NCBI GenBank assembly: GCA_014728765.1
Contig: WJLA01000009.1
Span: 1-13,140 of the forward strand
Source: Candidatus Peregrinibacteria bacterium
Lineage (GTDB): Bacteria; Patescibacteriota; Gracilibacteria; UBA1369
Direction: 5' to 3'
DNA: 13,140 bases
Shown here: piece after piece, positions 1 through 7,320 of the stretch
Layout of the letters: each line of letters begins with the position of its first letter
Numbering within the stretch: position 1 is the stretch's first letter
The notes under the pieces: generated by a model
Databases searched by the model: none
What the model saw: the letters and a program-made list of their open reading frames with translations, nothing else
What the model was told of the DNA's origin: nothing
Made by a program: the position numbers and the translations under genes

Positions 1-45
1 CAATTAATGCAAATTGCAATTCGTAAAAAATTTGGAAATGTCTAA
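1..45 (+). CDS. C-terminal end of an upstream gene, probably a third TPR glycosyltransferase paralogue (partial)
   Basis: Frame 1 is open from the window edge to a TAA at 43-45 and encodes only QLMQIAIRKKFGNV. This resembles the extreme C-terminus of the next gene (QLLQIALSKL) and, more loosely, of the one after it (SLLNLAYKKMSF). It also overlaps the next gene's ATG at 38 by 8 bases, as expected in a tight operon. I infer the end of another copy of the same glycosyltransferase-TPR family. Fourteen residues is little evidence, and the body of the gene lies outside the window. Confidence 0.45.
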   Translation, partial: QLMQIAIRKKFGNV

Positions 46-1018
46 AAACAAAGAAATCACGCTCACTTTGATCGTAAAAAACGAAGAAAAAACATTAGCC
101 AATTGTCTTTCATCTTTTGCAATCCTCTATGATCTAATACAAATAATCGACACCGGATCCATCGACCGTACAAAAGAAATTGCCTTAAAATATGGAGCCG
201 AAATCTATGACTTCGAATGGATACATGATTTTTCCGCTGCCAGAAATTTCGGTCTGAAAAAAGTTAAAACCGAATGGATTATGACAGTTGATGCAGATGA
301 TGTTATTGAAGAGGAAGACAAAAACAACTTAATCAATCACTTTTTGGCGGACAACTCATCAGACATTTTTGTTTTACCTTACATCTACATCGGAACCAAA
401 ACAAATCCTCAAACAATTAACCGGCAACCAAGAATTTGGAAAAGTAATTTAAACCTGAAATATATCAGACCTATTCATGAAAGACTAAGTTTACCTGAAA
501 ATGCCAAAATTAAAAATCTAGATATACCGATTATTCATACTAAAACAAATCCTATACAAGCATCAGTCCAAAGAAATTTAAAAATATTAAACGAACATAT
601 CAAAAATAACCCGGAAGATCATGAAACCGCCTATTATCTGGGAATGGAATATTCAAACTTGGGCGATAATATTAAATCGATAGAGTTTTATGAAAAATAT
701 CTTCAACTGGAACCATGCAATACCACTAACACCCACCACGCACACACAAAACTGGGAATAATCAAAATGCAACAAGGAAAAATAATAGACGCTAAAAAGC
801 ATTTTCAAACATCGATCAAGCTTCAACCCAAAGTCATCGACTCATACTTATTTTTGGCTGAAATTGAAATGCACCTTTTTTCTCCTACCAATGCAATTAA
901 ATTATTAAGCATTGCCAAAGAACTGAAAAGCCCACCAGCTAACATCAACTTTTGCAACCCTCACCTTTACAGCGGTAAAGCTGACCAATTACTTCAAATA
1001 GCTTTAAGCAAACTATAA
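38..1018 (+). CDS. Family 2 glycosyltransferase with C-terminal TPR repeats (copy 1)
   Basis: Predicted 326-aa cytoplasmic GT-A fold glycosyltransferase that would move a sugar from an activated nucleotide donor to an unknown acceptor. The N-terminal domain carries the family landmarks: LIVKNEE near residue 12, DTGS at 38-41, DFSAARN at 64-70, the metal/nucleotide-binding DADD at 85-88, and RPIHE near 144. This pattern matches the beta-1,4-glucosyltransferase-like branch of GT2 (LPS core transferases, SunS-like enzymes). Residues about 190-302 are helical with TPR-like spacing and probably bind the acceptor or a partner. There is no signal peptide or membrane helix. I chose the ATG at 38 over a TTG at 14 because it aligns residue for residue with the next paralogue, with DTGS and DADD at identical positions. 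The next gene starts one base after the stop. The family is well supported; donor and acceptor are unknown. Confidence 0.88.
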   Translation: MSKNKEITLTLIVKNEEKTLANCLSSFAILYDLIQIIDTGSIDRTKEIALKYGAEIYDFEWIHDFSAARNFGLKKVKTEWIMTVDADDVIEEEDKNNLINHFLADNSSDIFVLPYIYIGTKTNPQTINRQPRIWKSNLNLKYIRPIHERLSLPENAKIKNLDIPIIHTKTNPIQASVQRNLKILNEHIKNNPEDHETAYYLGMEYSNLGDNIKSIEFYEKYLQLEPCNTTNTHHAHTKLGIIKMQQGKIIDAKKHFQTSIKLQPKVIDSYLFLAEIEMHLFSPTNAIKLLSIAKELKSPPANINFCNPHLYSGKADQLLQIALSKL

Positions 1019-1019
1019 C

Positions 1020-2015
1020 ATGGAACACAATCTCGATTTATCATTGGTTTTAATTGTAAAAAACGAAGAAAAACATTTAAAAAACTGTCTATCCAGCTTT
1101 CAAAACATCTGGAAAGACTTAATTATTGTGGATACGGGATCAATTGATAAAACAAAGGAAATAGCTAAAAGTTTCGGCGCAAAAATATTTAATTTTAAGT
1201 GGATAAATGATTTTTCCGCTGCCAGAAATTTTTCTTTGGAACAAGTAAAAAGCGATTGGACTATGGTAATTGATGCTGACGACATAATCACAGAAACTGA
1301 CAAATCCGACCTAATCAAAGAATTCAACGATTCAATTCCAAATTTCGATGTGACATATTTGCCTTATTACTATCACGGAGGCAGACAAAATCCTACCATG
1401 ACCTGTATTTTACCTAAGATTTGGAAAACAAACCTTAACCTAAGATATATCAGACCAATTCATGAATACTTAAACACAGACAATCAAGAAGTCTCCAGAA
1501 ACAGCCTTAATATTCCAATAGTTCATCAAAAAATTGATTTAAGCAAAGAATCTTCCTCTGAAAGAAATTTCAGAATGCTAAATGAATTAATCGAAAAAAA
1601 TCCTAATGATGGAATAAGCATTTTCTATCTTGCTAAAGAATATGAAAACAAAAACAAACTTAGCTCAGCAATAGAAAATTATTTAAAATGTATTGAAATT
1701 TGTGAAAAAAAAATAATCAAAGATCAAGCAATCATAGACTGTGGCATATGCCAATTAAAACAAGGTAATGTTATGCAAGCAAAAAAACAATTTGAAAAAG
1801 CTATTTCCAACAAAACACAATCAATTGAACCTTATCTTTACCTCTCAGAAATAGAAATTCATCATTTTTCACCGGGTAAAGCAATTAAACTATTAAATCT
1901 AGCAAAAAACCTCAAGCCCGACCCATACAAAACTTTAACAGTCAACAAAAGTTTATACGATGGCTCTACAATTAATTCTTTATTGAATTTGGCCTACAAA
2001 AAAATGTCATTTTAA
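1020..2015 (+). CDS. Family 2 glycosyltransferase with C-terminal TPR repeats (copy 2)
   Basis: Predicted 331-aa paralogue of the preceding gene with the same architecture: LIVKNEE near residue 11, DTGS at 38-41, DFSAARN at 64-70, DADD at 85-88 and RPIHE near 145. A TPR-like helical region from about 190 to 305 follows. The catalytic motifs are intact, so both copies look active. The middle of the N-terminal domain and the TPR region have diverged more, which suggests different acceptors. The start is one base after the previous stop, so the genes are almost certainly cotranscribed, and there is no Shine-Dalgarno sequence. The proximity of surface-protein genes makes protein or cell-wall polymer glycosylation plausible, but that is inferred from position alone. 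No terminator hairpin is visible after the stop; the next promoter begins 11 bases later. Confidence 0.88.
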   Translation: MEHNLDLSLVLIVKNEEKHLKNCLSSFQNIWKDLIIVDTGSIDKTKEIAKSFGAKIFNFKWINDFSAARNFSLEQVKSDWTMVIDADDIITETDKSDLIKEFNDSIPNFDVTYLPYYYHGGRQNPTMTCILPKIWKTNLNLRYIRPIHEYLNTDNQEVSRNSLNIPIVHQKIDLSKESSSERNFRMLNELIEKNPNDGISIFYLAKEYENKNKLSSAIENYLKCIEICEKKIIKDQAIIDCGICQLKQGNVMQAKKQFEKAISNKTQSIEPYLYLSEIEIHHFSPGKAIKLLNLAKNLKPDPYKTLTVNKSLYDGSTINSLLNLAYKKMSF

Positions 2016-2025
2016 GTCGATTAAT

Positions 2026-2055
2026 TTGACAAAAAACAATAAATACAAGTAAAAT
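2026..2055 (+). promoter_or_regulatory. Promoter for the first surface-protein unit (W1-W2)
   Basis: TTGACA at 2026-2031 is followed by an 18-base spacer and TAAAAT at 2050-2055, a good sigma70-type match. Transcription would start near 2062 and give a leader of about 24 bases before the GTG at 2086. It lies in the 70-base gap after the glycosyltransferases and separates them from the surface-protein genes. Confidence 0.65.
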
Positions 2056-2065
2056 ATTAAAAATT

Positions 2066-2085
2066 ATATCAATAACAAAAACAAA
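2066..2085 (+). promoter_or_regulatory. A-rich, Shine-Dalgarno-free leader shared with W4
   Basis: The bases before W1 read ATATC, then AATAAC, then AAAAACAAA directly abutting the GTG. The leader of W4 (7302-7320) reads ATATC, TAACC, AAAAACAAA before its ATG. W2 has a shorter version, TTAAC followed by A's. The similarity between leaders of diverged paralogues suggests a role in translation initiation or mRNA stability. This is inference from three sequences. Confidence 0.4.
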
Positions 2086-2955
2086 GTGAACAAAAAGAAA
2101 CTCACTACCATACTTGGTTTATCGGCCGCTGTTGCAAACCTCGGCTACTCTTCAATCGTGCTAGCTCAAACAACTGATATTACTGGAGAGCAAACTATCA
2201 ATTGTGACACTAACAGTGCACAATTTGTTGATTACCAAACCGCCTATCAAGGTGGAAATGCAAGCTACTACGGCATAAGCGACGATGAACTACGAATTGA
2301 AATTCCTGAAAACTTCTATTTTCCTTCCGCTAATGTGTCCAATGATTATCAAGCAGATACCACGGTGGACCTGGATGAAGATGAAGTTAACTTACTGATT
2401 GAACCGGATTTAACTACGCCGGTAACAAGAAATATCGGTGTCGAATCAAACAGTGTGGAAGGATGTGCAAATCACGGCGTGCAAGTACAAGTTGCAATGT
2501 CACAATACTTCCAAACCGCTGACGCCACGCCTGTTCAGTTAAGAACTGAAAATTCACCTAATAGTTATGCCAACTTATCCTTATACACACCTGAAAACGG
2601 TTATTGCGATGATACAGCTGATACTAGCTTCCCTGAAGGAATTTGTGATGACTTAACCATTACCAACTCTGCCTCTCCACCAACCAATCTAGCTTATGTT
2701 AACTCATTTGATGGAACAGCTAATGATGGAACCTTATCAACGAGTTTTGAAACAGACGCAGCTTTAGCATACAACGACGCTACCGATCCTGCGAATCACA
2801 GTTTAGAAATGCCTACCATCACCTTATACAGTGATACAGACGGGTTTGACGGATACATGTTCTTCCCAAACGTTAGATATTTCATTTCCCTACCAAAGGG
2901 TGTTCAAGCGGGAACTTACACATCCGAAGTAACTTGGACTATTTCTCAATTATAA
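2086..2955 (+). CDS. Secreted WxL-like surface protein W1
   Basis: Predicted 289-aa exported protein. A signal peptide spans residues 1-27 (KKK, hydrophobic core, VLA before Q28). The mature protein is acidic, Thr/Ser/Asn-rich and probably all-beta. It has GEQTINC near its N-terminus and four cysteines (40, 127, 174, 187) that match the four in W2, suggesting two disulfides. The C-terminus, AGTYTSEVTWTISQL, closely resembles the second motif of WxL domains (Y followed by TWxL), here with WTI at 284-286. The first WxL motif (DxRG then GWxL) is not obvious. There is no LPxTG or membrane helix, so attachment is probably non-covalent, perhaps through DUF916-like proteins encoded downstream. The GTG start aligns with the ATG of W2 and W4. 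It leads a unit with its own promoter, and W2 follows after 23 bases. The WxL assignment is moderately sure; ligand unknown. Confidence 0.75.
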   Translation: MNKKKLTTILGLSAAVANLGYSSIVLAQTTDITGEQTINCDTNSAQFVDYQTAYQGGNASYYGISDDELRIEIPENFYFPSANVSNDYQADTTVDLDEDEVNLLIEPDLTTPVTRNIGVESNSVEGCANHGVQVQVAMSQYFQTADATPVQLRTENSPNSYANLSLYTPENGYCDDTADTSFPEGICDDLTITNSASPPTNLAYVNSFDGTANDGTLSTSFETDAALAYNDATDPANHSLEMPTITLYSDTDGFDGYMFFPNVRYFISLPKGVQAGTYTSEVTWTISQL

Positions 2956-2978
2956 TAAAAAAACATTAACAAAAAAAA

Positions 2979-3692
2979 ATGAACAATAAAAAAATTCTTA
3001 GAATACTGGGACTCACCGCTATCGCAGCCAACCTTGGTTACTCATCTCTCGTATTCGCACAAGACTCACAAACACCTGAAGGATTTCAAACTATCGGTTG
3101 TGATATTCATTCTGTTTCATTTACCACAGCACCAAGCTCTTTCACTTTCCCAGCAGCCTCATCCAGTAATGATTATCAAACAAGCTCAATGACTGCAAGC
3201 GACTCTACCGACAACATTGTTATTAATTCCAATAGCGCTACCGGTTGTGGTGATTCAGTCACGGTACAAGTACAAGCTATTGCTGCCGATTATTTTTACA
3301 ATGGAACGGTAGAATTAAAAAGTCAGTTTTCTCCTGAAAGTTACGCAAATCTATCACTTAGCTTAGACGCTCCCGATTGTCCCGCAACAACATGCGACAC
3401 ACTTGATAATGCAGCCACCACAGCAAGTGCACTGGATGGCTCTGATCTATACTTCGATTCAAGTAATAATGGTTCAATCAATTCTACAGCTCCAGTAAAT
3501 GCGGCTATTTGGCTTAACGACCCTAGTGATACACCACACACCTTATATACAACTCCAGCAATAACAGTTTATGATGACACCGACGGATTCAATGGTAACC
3601 TTGAAATTAACAATGTACAATATTACATAGCGTTACCTAGAGCGGTAGCTACAGGAACCTATGTTGGTACTATCACTTGGACACTTTCATAA
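2979..3692 (+). CDS. Secreted WxL-like surface protein W2
   Basis: Predicted 237-aa paralogue of W1. The signal peptide (1-27, VFA before Q28) is nearly the same, including AANLGYSS at 16-23. Shared blocks with W1 are FTFPAASSSNDYQ at 55-67, SPESYANLSL at 118-127 and TDGFNG near 201. Four cysteines at 41, 90, 134 and 139 match W1 in order. The C-terminus, TGTYVGTITWTLS, is the best WxL second motif in the window (WTL at 234-236), and the protein stops right after it. W2 lacks W1's inserted segment after the first Cys, hence the shorter length. The ATG follows a run of A's with no Shine-Dalgarno, and there is no promoter between W1 and W2, so they are probably one mRNA. A terminator hairpin begins 11 bases after the stop. 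Confidence 0.77.
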   Translation: MNNKKILRILGLTAIAANLGYSSLVFAQDSQTPEGFQTIGCDIHSVSFTTAPSSFTFPAASSSNDYQTSSMTASDSTDNIVINSNSATGCGDSVTVQVQAIAADYFYNGTVELKSQFSPESYANLSLSLDAPDCPATTCDTLDNAATTASALDGSDLYFDSSNNGSINSTAPVNAAIWLNDPSDTPHTLYTTPAITVYDDTDGFNGNLEINNVQYYIALPRAVATGTYVGTITWTLS

Positions 3693-3702
3693 TTAATACT
3701 TC

Positions 3703-3733
3703 AAAGGAGATTCATTAGAATGAATCTCCTTTT
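3703..3733 (+). terminator. Intrinsic terminator/attenuator between W2 and D1
   Basis: A perfect 14-base inverted repeat (3703-3716 with 3719-3732, AAAGGAGATTCATT and its complement) is followed by TTTT ending at 3733. It ends only five bases before the D1 start codon, so D1 and everything behind it depend on readthrough or processing. Its left arm holds AAGGAG, the only good Shine-Dalgarno match seen near a start, but it is 30 bases upstream and buried in the stem. Confidence 0.8.
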
Positions 3734-3738
3734 AAAAT

Positions 3739-4821
3739 ATGAAAACAAAAATAATAACATTATTGTTTCTTATATCATACTTTATGCCTCAAACAATGTT
3801 TGGAGCAAATTTAAAGTTTCTCCCGAATGGAGACAATAACAAATTCATCATTGAAACAGGTAAAACTATTAGTGAAGAATTTCAACTAATAAATACTTCC
3901 AATAGCAAAACTGAAAGTGTTTCAATTTCTTTTGTTGATGGATTTCACACACATGATGGTTTCATTGCTTATAAATTGCCCACTGAAGAGCAAAAAAACA
4001 TTGGCTCGTGGACTTCCGTTGATGAGAATAATAACATTATAACTCTTGAAACCGGCGAAGAAAAAACAATAAATTACAAAATTAGTATACCTAATCATGC
4101 TACTCCGGGCAGTTACATAGGTGGCATTTCAATACTTAATGTAAAAAAAGACCAAAATCTTAAACAAACTGGTGGCGTTGTTAACACAAGAAATGTATAC
4201 AAATTCATTGTTACAATTCCCGGTGAAATTATTACTGACATCAATTGGTCAAATTTCAGACATGAGCACCAAAATGAACATATAAATTTAATTATCGATT
4301 CAGAAAACAAAGGAAATACCATAATTAAATCTGAAGGAAAAATCTTAATCAAGAACAAGTTAAACAATCAAGAGGAGTCGATCAAAATAAATTCCATCAA
4401 CTTAATCCCAAATTCAAAAACTTCACACAATTTCAATTTCAAAAAAGATTTCATTGCAAACTATGAAATTACGGCAAATATTAAAAATTATGAATATAAA
4501 GCAATGGAAGATGAATATGAGCTGATCAATGAAGAAAGTTTTAACACTAGCTTTTATGTTATACCATGGGAATTAATAACGCTTATAGTATTAATGATTA
4601 CTCTGACTATACTGACAATTGTTTTCATTCACATTAAAAATGCTTTACTTAGATATAATTCCATTACATATCATGCCAAACATGATCAATCAATCGGCGA
4701 TATTGCAACAGAACATAATATCAACTGGAAAAAACTGGCAAAAATCAATAAACTTAAAGCACCTTACAATTTACACCCTGATCAAAAAATACTAATACCA
4801 AAAAAATGGTTAAAAAAATAA
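3739..4821 (+). CDS. Membrane-anchored DUF916-like (WxL-interacting) protein with C-terminal LysM, D1
   Basis: Predicted 360-aa protein. Residues 1-23 are a signal peptide (FGA before N24). Residues about 25-165 form a beta-rich DUF916-like domain: tLETGEEKT at 103-110 and TPGSYIGGISI at 122-132 match the 'PGe..tv' and 'GGi' landmarks of WxL-interacting proteins. A second Ig-like domain (about 165-270, with NKGNT at 190-194) sits where DUF3324 lies in Firmicute homologues. A membrane helix spans about 275-298, and a LysM spans 310-355 (NWKKLAKINKLKAPY core). Positive charges after the helix predict a cytoplasmic LysM, which is unusual. The expected role is to bind or anchor the WxL-like proteins at the cell surface, by analogy. 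The gene follows a terminator and overlaps d1 by 16 bases. Architecture is sure; function is inferred. Confidence 0.78.
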   Translation: MKTKIITLLFLISYFMPQTMFGANLKFLPNGDNNKFIIETGKTISEEFQLINTSNSKTESVSISFVDGFHTHDGFIAYKLPTEEQKNIGSWTSVDENNNIITLETGEEKTINYKISIPNHATPGSYIGGISILNVKKDQNLKQTGGVVNTRNVYKFIVTIPGEIITDINWSNFRHEHQNEHINLIIDSENKGNTIIKSEGKILIKNKLNNQEESIKINSINLIPNSKTSHNFNFKKDFIANYEITANIKNYEYKAMEDEYELINEESFNTSFYVIPWELITLIVLMITLTILTIVFIHIKNALLRYNSITYHAKHDQSIGDIATEHNINWKKLAKINKLKAPYNLHPDQKILIPKKWLKK

Positions 4822-5429
4822 TCACTACAGTATCAGTCATATCTTTTTTCACACTAACCAATTTGTGCATAGCTCAAGTGCTTTCAATAGGAATAAAACC
4901 CGAGAAAACTTATATTAACACTCCCACACCATTTTATCATGAGATAAAACCGGGAGATCAACAAAAAGGTAACATTTTAATCTTCAATAGTGGTCAAGAA
5001 CCAATAGAAATTGAAGTTTATGCTGTTGATTCTTTTATAACAAATGATCAAAAACTGGCATATAAACTAATAAATGATGAACAAGAACAAGTAGGAAAAT
5101 GGGTCACTTTTAATGAAAATATTCACTTACTTGAACCTGGAGAAGAAAAAACTGTCGAATACCAAATAGAACTGCCTGAAAATACCGAATACAAAACTTA
5201 TCTTGGCGGATTTGGAATACAAGAATCGAATCCTGAAACAATAGAGGGAACCATTAATAATGTATACAGATACATAAATGGTATCAGCATCAAATCTACT
5301 GACAACCCTGTAGCACCGGTTGAACAAACTCCTCCCGAAACAAATTATTGGCCTATAGTTTATTTTGGAGCTTCATTGATAATAACTTTGATTGCAATTG
5401 TAGTTATATTCCTTAAATACAAGAAATGA
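4806..5429 (+). CDS. Short membrane-anchored DUF916-like protein, d1
   Basis: Predicted 207-aa protein. It has a signal peptide (about 1-23, CIA before Q24), a single DUF916-like ectodomain with LLEPGEEKT at 108-116 and TYLGGFGI at 131-138, a short Pro-rich linker (about 168-180), one membrane helix (about 184-203) and a basic KYKK tail. Its first domain resembles that of D1, but it lacks both the second ectodomain and the LysM. Cys21 lies in the signal peptide without a proper lipobox, so I do not call it a lipoprotein. The start overlaps the D1 gene by 16 bases and the stop overlaps the W3 start (ATGA), implying translational coupling. It probably contacts a WxL-like protein outside the cell; W3 is the nearest candidate. 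Confidence 0.75.
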   Translation: MVKKIITTVSVISFFTLTNLCIAQVLSIGIKPEKTYINTPTPFYHEIKPGDQQKGNILIFNSGQEPIEIEVYAVDSFITNDQKLAYKLINDEQEQVGKWVTFNENIHLLEPGEEKTVEYQIELPENTEYKTYLGGFGIQESNPETIEGTINNVYRYINGISIKSTDNPVAPVEQTPPETNYWPIVYFGASLIITLIAIVVIFLKYKK

Positions 5430-6118
5430 ATACTAAATTAGTGGCAACTTCCTTATTCATTCTTATCAATTTAAACTTAAGTTTAATAGCTTTTGCTCAA
5501 AATCTATCCGTCAACGGTGAAATTTCAATTGGCTGTCCCACTCCCGTCAATGGAGCGCAAATTACACTAAATGACGGTGTGGATAATTTTATTAGATTCG
5601 AATCGGTTAATTACCAAGACAATTCAATTTTAAAAAATCCTATTTCAAGTGGCACACAATTTAAAATTTCAGTTTCTGACGACAGAGGATTTGATCCTGG
5701 CGCAGGAAACTGTGGTGCGGGATTCGAATTAACAATTCAAGCAGATCCATCAAATCAATATTTTGATTCTTCAACGGGCAATAATGATAATAAGCTGCCC
5801 GTTGGACAAGACTCAGACAATAATCTCGAAATTCAAGGAACATCATGGAATAACTCGCCTGATATTGGACTGATTGTTATTGATAATGGTTCAGAATTCT
5901 CCGGAGTAAGCGATCAAAATATTCAAGGTCAACCTGCTAACGAGTTTTTATGGAACTCCGTTTTGAATGACTTTAATACAATATCATTAGTAGTGGTTCA
6001 AGAATCATATAATGGCCAGTTTTCTATCATTTTTGAAAATGATGACATTAATGTAGACATTCCAAATCTGCTTCCTGTAGACGTATACACCAAAAACATG
6101 ACTATCAGCATCACATGA
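5426..6118 (+). CDS. Secreted WxL-like surface protein W3
   Basis: Predicted 230-aa exported protein. The signal peptide is residues 1-24 (AFA before Q25), followed by GEISIGC with Cys37, the shared W-family mature N-terminus. SVSDDRGFD at 82-90 followed by GFELTIQA at 99-106 matches the first WxL motif (V-D-x-R-G then GWxL), with Phe in place of Trp. The C-terminal strands (FENDDINVDIP near 203, then VDVYTKNMTISIT) align with W4 and keep the Tyr but lose the TWxL tryptophan. Only two cysteines remain (37, 96), likely one disulfide. It is closest to W4. The gene overlaps d1 upstream and D2 downstream by four bases each, so it is coexpressed with the membrane anchors, unlike W1, W2 and W4. Confidence 0.72.
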   Translation: MNTKLVATSLFILINLNLSLIAFAQNLSVNGEISIGCPTPVNGAQITLNDGVDNFIRFESVNYQDNSILKNPISSGTQFKISVSDDRGFDPGAGNCGAGFELTIQADPSNQYFDSSTGNNDNKLPVGQDSDNNLEIQGTSWNNSPDIGLIVIDNGSEFSGVSDQNIQGQPANEFLWNSVLNDFNTISLVVVQESYNGQFSIIFENDDINVDIPNLLPVDVYTKNMTISIT

Positions 6119-7248
6119 GAAGTCTAATTAAAATCACACTGAGTATTACAATTTTGCTTTTCACAGGATTTAATGTTACGAAAGCAGACAATATTCAACC
6201 AATTATAGAAAAAAACAACAATTCAAATTCTCCACTGGAATTTGGAACTGTTGCCAAATATGATCTAACAAATCAAGAGACAATTATTGATAATTTGTTT
6301 ATTAAAAACTCTTCCGATCAATCAAAACAAAATTATCAAATCAAAATTCTGGAAAGCGTAAATTCCACTACCGGAAAAATTACAGCTAGTCTTGAAAATT
6401 CACCGAAAAACAAATCATCACTACTGCCTTCTTTGGTGAAGTTTGAACCGAACACTTTTACATTACAACCTCAAGAAAGCAAAATCATTAATGTTTTAAT
6501 AAAAAAAACCGATCAAATACCACCAGGCAATTATACCGGATCAATTGTGGTAGAAAAAATTCCAAATCAAGACGAAAAACAAAAAAGTGGAGTTATTATC
6601 AATACCAGAAAAATTTATAATATAATTATTTCAATTCCGGGCAAAACAATTTCTGAATACTCCATACAAGAATTAAAATATCAAAAAAAAGAAAACAATT
6701 ATTTGTTCTCACAAAAAATTCTAAACAGTGGCACGAACCTCTTAGAAATAAGAGGAAATTTTTCTTTATCAAATAAGTTAAATTATAAAATTGATCCCTT
6801 TCTACTTTCTCCAAATTCCAATTTTCAAATAAACAAGAAATTTGACTACAAAGGCATAATAGAGCCTGCAAACTTAACACTAAAACTGGAAATATTTCAA
6901 TATAACCCGGAAGAAGGAGCCTTTACAAAACTGGATTCTGTCAACACTTCTATAAATTTATGGCTTATCAATTGGATCAATATTATTATATTCTTAATTA
7001 TATCAGTATTAATAATAATAATTATTATAGTCTTCACACTTTTAAAGAAAAAAAGCACTATTAACAACACAAGCGAATATACGGTAAAATCAAAAGAAAA
7101 CATTCAAACAATAGCCAAAACAAACAACATTTCATGGCAAAAAATTGCCAAAATCAACAAATTAAAACCACCTTACCACCTGCAAAAAGGAGATGTGATT
7201 TTGATACCCAAAAAAACCGAGAATTCCGTCAAGCAAAACAAGAAATAG
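6115..7248 (+). CDS. Membrane-anchored DUF916-like protein with C-terminal LysM, D2
   Basis: Predicted 377-aa protein with the D1 layout. It has a signal peptide (about 1-24, TKA before D25), a first beta domain with FTLQPQESK at 115-123 and IPPGNYTGSIVV at 135-146, and a second beta domain (about 180-280, with LNSGTNLLEIRG at 203-214). A very Ile-rich membrane helix spans about 287-310, followed by KKK, and a LysM spans 321-365 (NISWQKIAKINKLKPPY). The N-terminal stretch LEFGTVAKYDL at 41-51 is shared with D3 (LTFGEVPKYTL) and not D1, so D2 and D3 form a pair. The LysM is predicted to be cytoplasmic from the basic residues after the helix. The start overlaps the W3 stop, and it is the last gene of the first unit. 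No terminator hairpin is visible behind it. Confidence 0.76.
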   Translation: MRSLIKITLSITILLFTGFNVTKADNIQPIIEKNNNSNSPLEFGTVAKYDLTNQETIIDNLFIKNSSDQSKQNYQIKILESVNSTTGKITASLENSPKNKSSLLPSLVKFEPNTFTLQPQESKIINVLIKKTDQIPPGNYTGSIVVEKIPNQDEKQKSGVIINTRKIYNIIISIPGKTISEYSIQELKYQKKENNYLFSQKILNSGTNLLEIRGNFSLSNKLNYKIDPFLLSPNSNFQINKKFDYKGIIEPANLTLKLEIFQYNPEEGAFTKLDSVNTSINLWLINWINIIIFLIISVLIIIIIIVFTLLKKKSTINNTSEYTVKSKENIQTIAKTNNISWQKIAKINKLKPPYHLQKGDVILIPKKTENSVKQNKK

Positions 7249-7258
7249 GCCATAAAAC

Positions 7259-7287
7259 TTGACCGAATGGGTGTCATTTGCTATAAT
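7259..7287 (+). promoter_or_regulatory. Strong promoter for the second surface-protein unit (W4)
   Basis: TTGACC at 7259-7264, a 17-base spacer and a perfect TATAAT at 7282-7287, preceded by an extended -10 TG at 7279-7280. This is the best promoter in the window. Transcription would start near 7294, with a leader of about 26 bases. It occupies most of the 72-base gap after D2. Confidence 0.8.
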
Positions 7288-7301
7288 ATTATGAAGTTTT
7301 A

Positions 7302-7320
7302 ATATCTAACCAAAAACAAA
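7302..7320 (+). promoter_or_regulatory. A-rich, Shine-Dalgarno-free leader shared with W1
   Basis: ATATC, TAACC and AAAAACAAA run directly into the W4 ATG and closely match the bases before W1 (2066-2085), which has the same element at almost the same distance from the start. No purine-rich ribosome-binding site lies in the usual window. Confidence 0.4.

Noticed and set aside
14..37. TTG start extending the first glycosyltransferase by eight residues.
   Set aside because: The ATG at 38 puts the motifs at the same residue numbers as the paralogue, and the extension has no homology to it.
227..1231. Identical 23-base stretch in both glycosyltransferases (227-249 and 1209-1231) as a mobile or recombination site.
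   Set aside because: It encodes the conserved DFSAARNF motif, so shared coding constraint and codon bias, perhaps with gene conversion, explain it.
2971..2979. Run of nine A's ending in the W2 start codon as a phase-variation tract.
   Set aside because: It lies outside the coding frame except for the first base, and A-runs are common throughout this AT-rich DNA.
4806..4877. d1 as a lipoprotein through Cys21.
   Set aside because: The residues before the Cys (TNL) do not form a lipobox, and a C-terminal membrane helix already anchors the protein.
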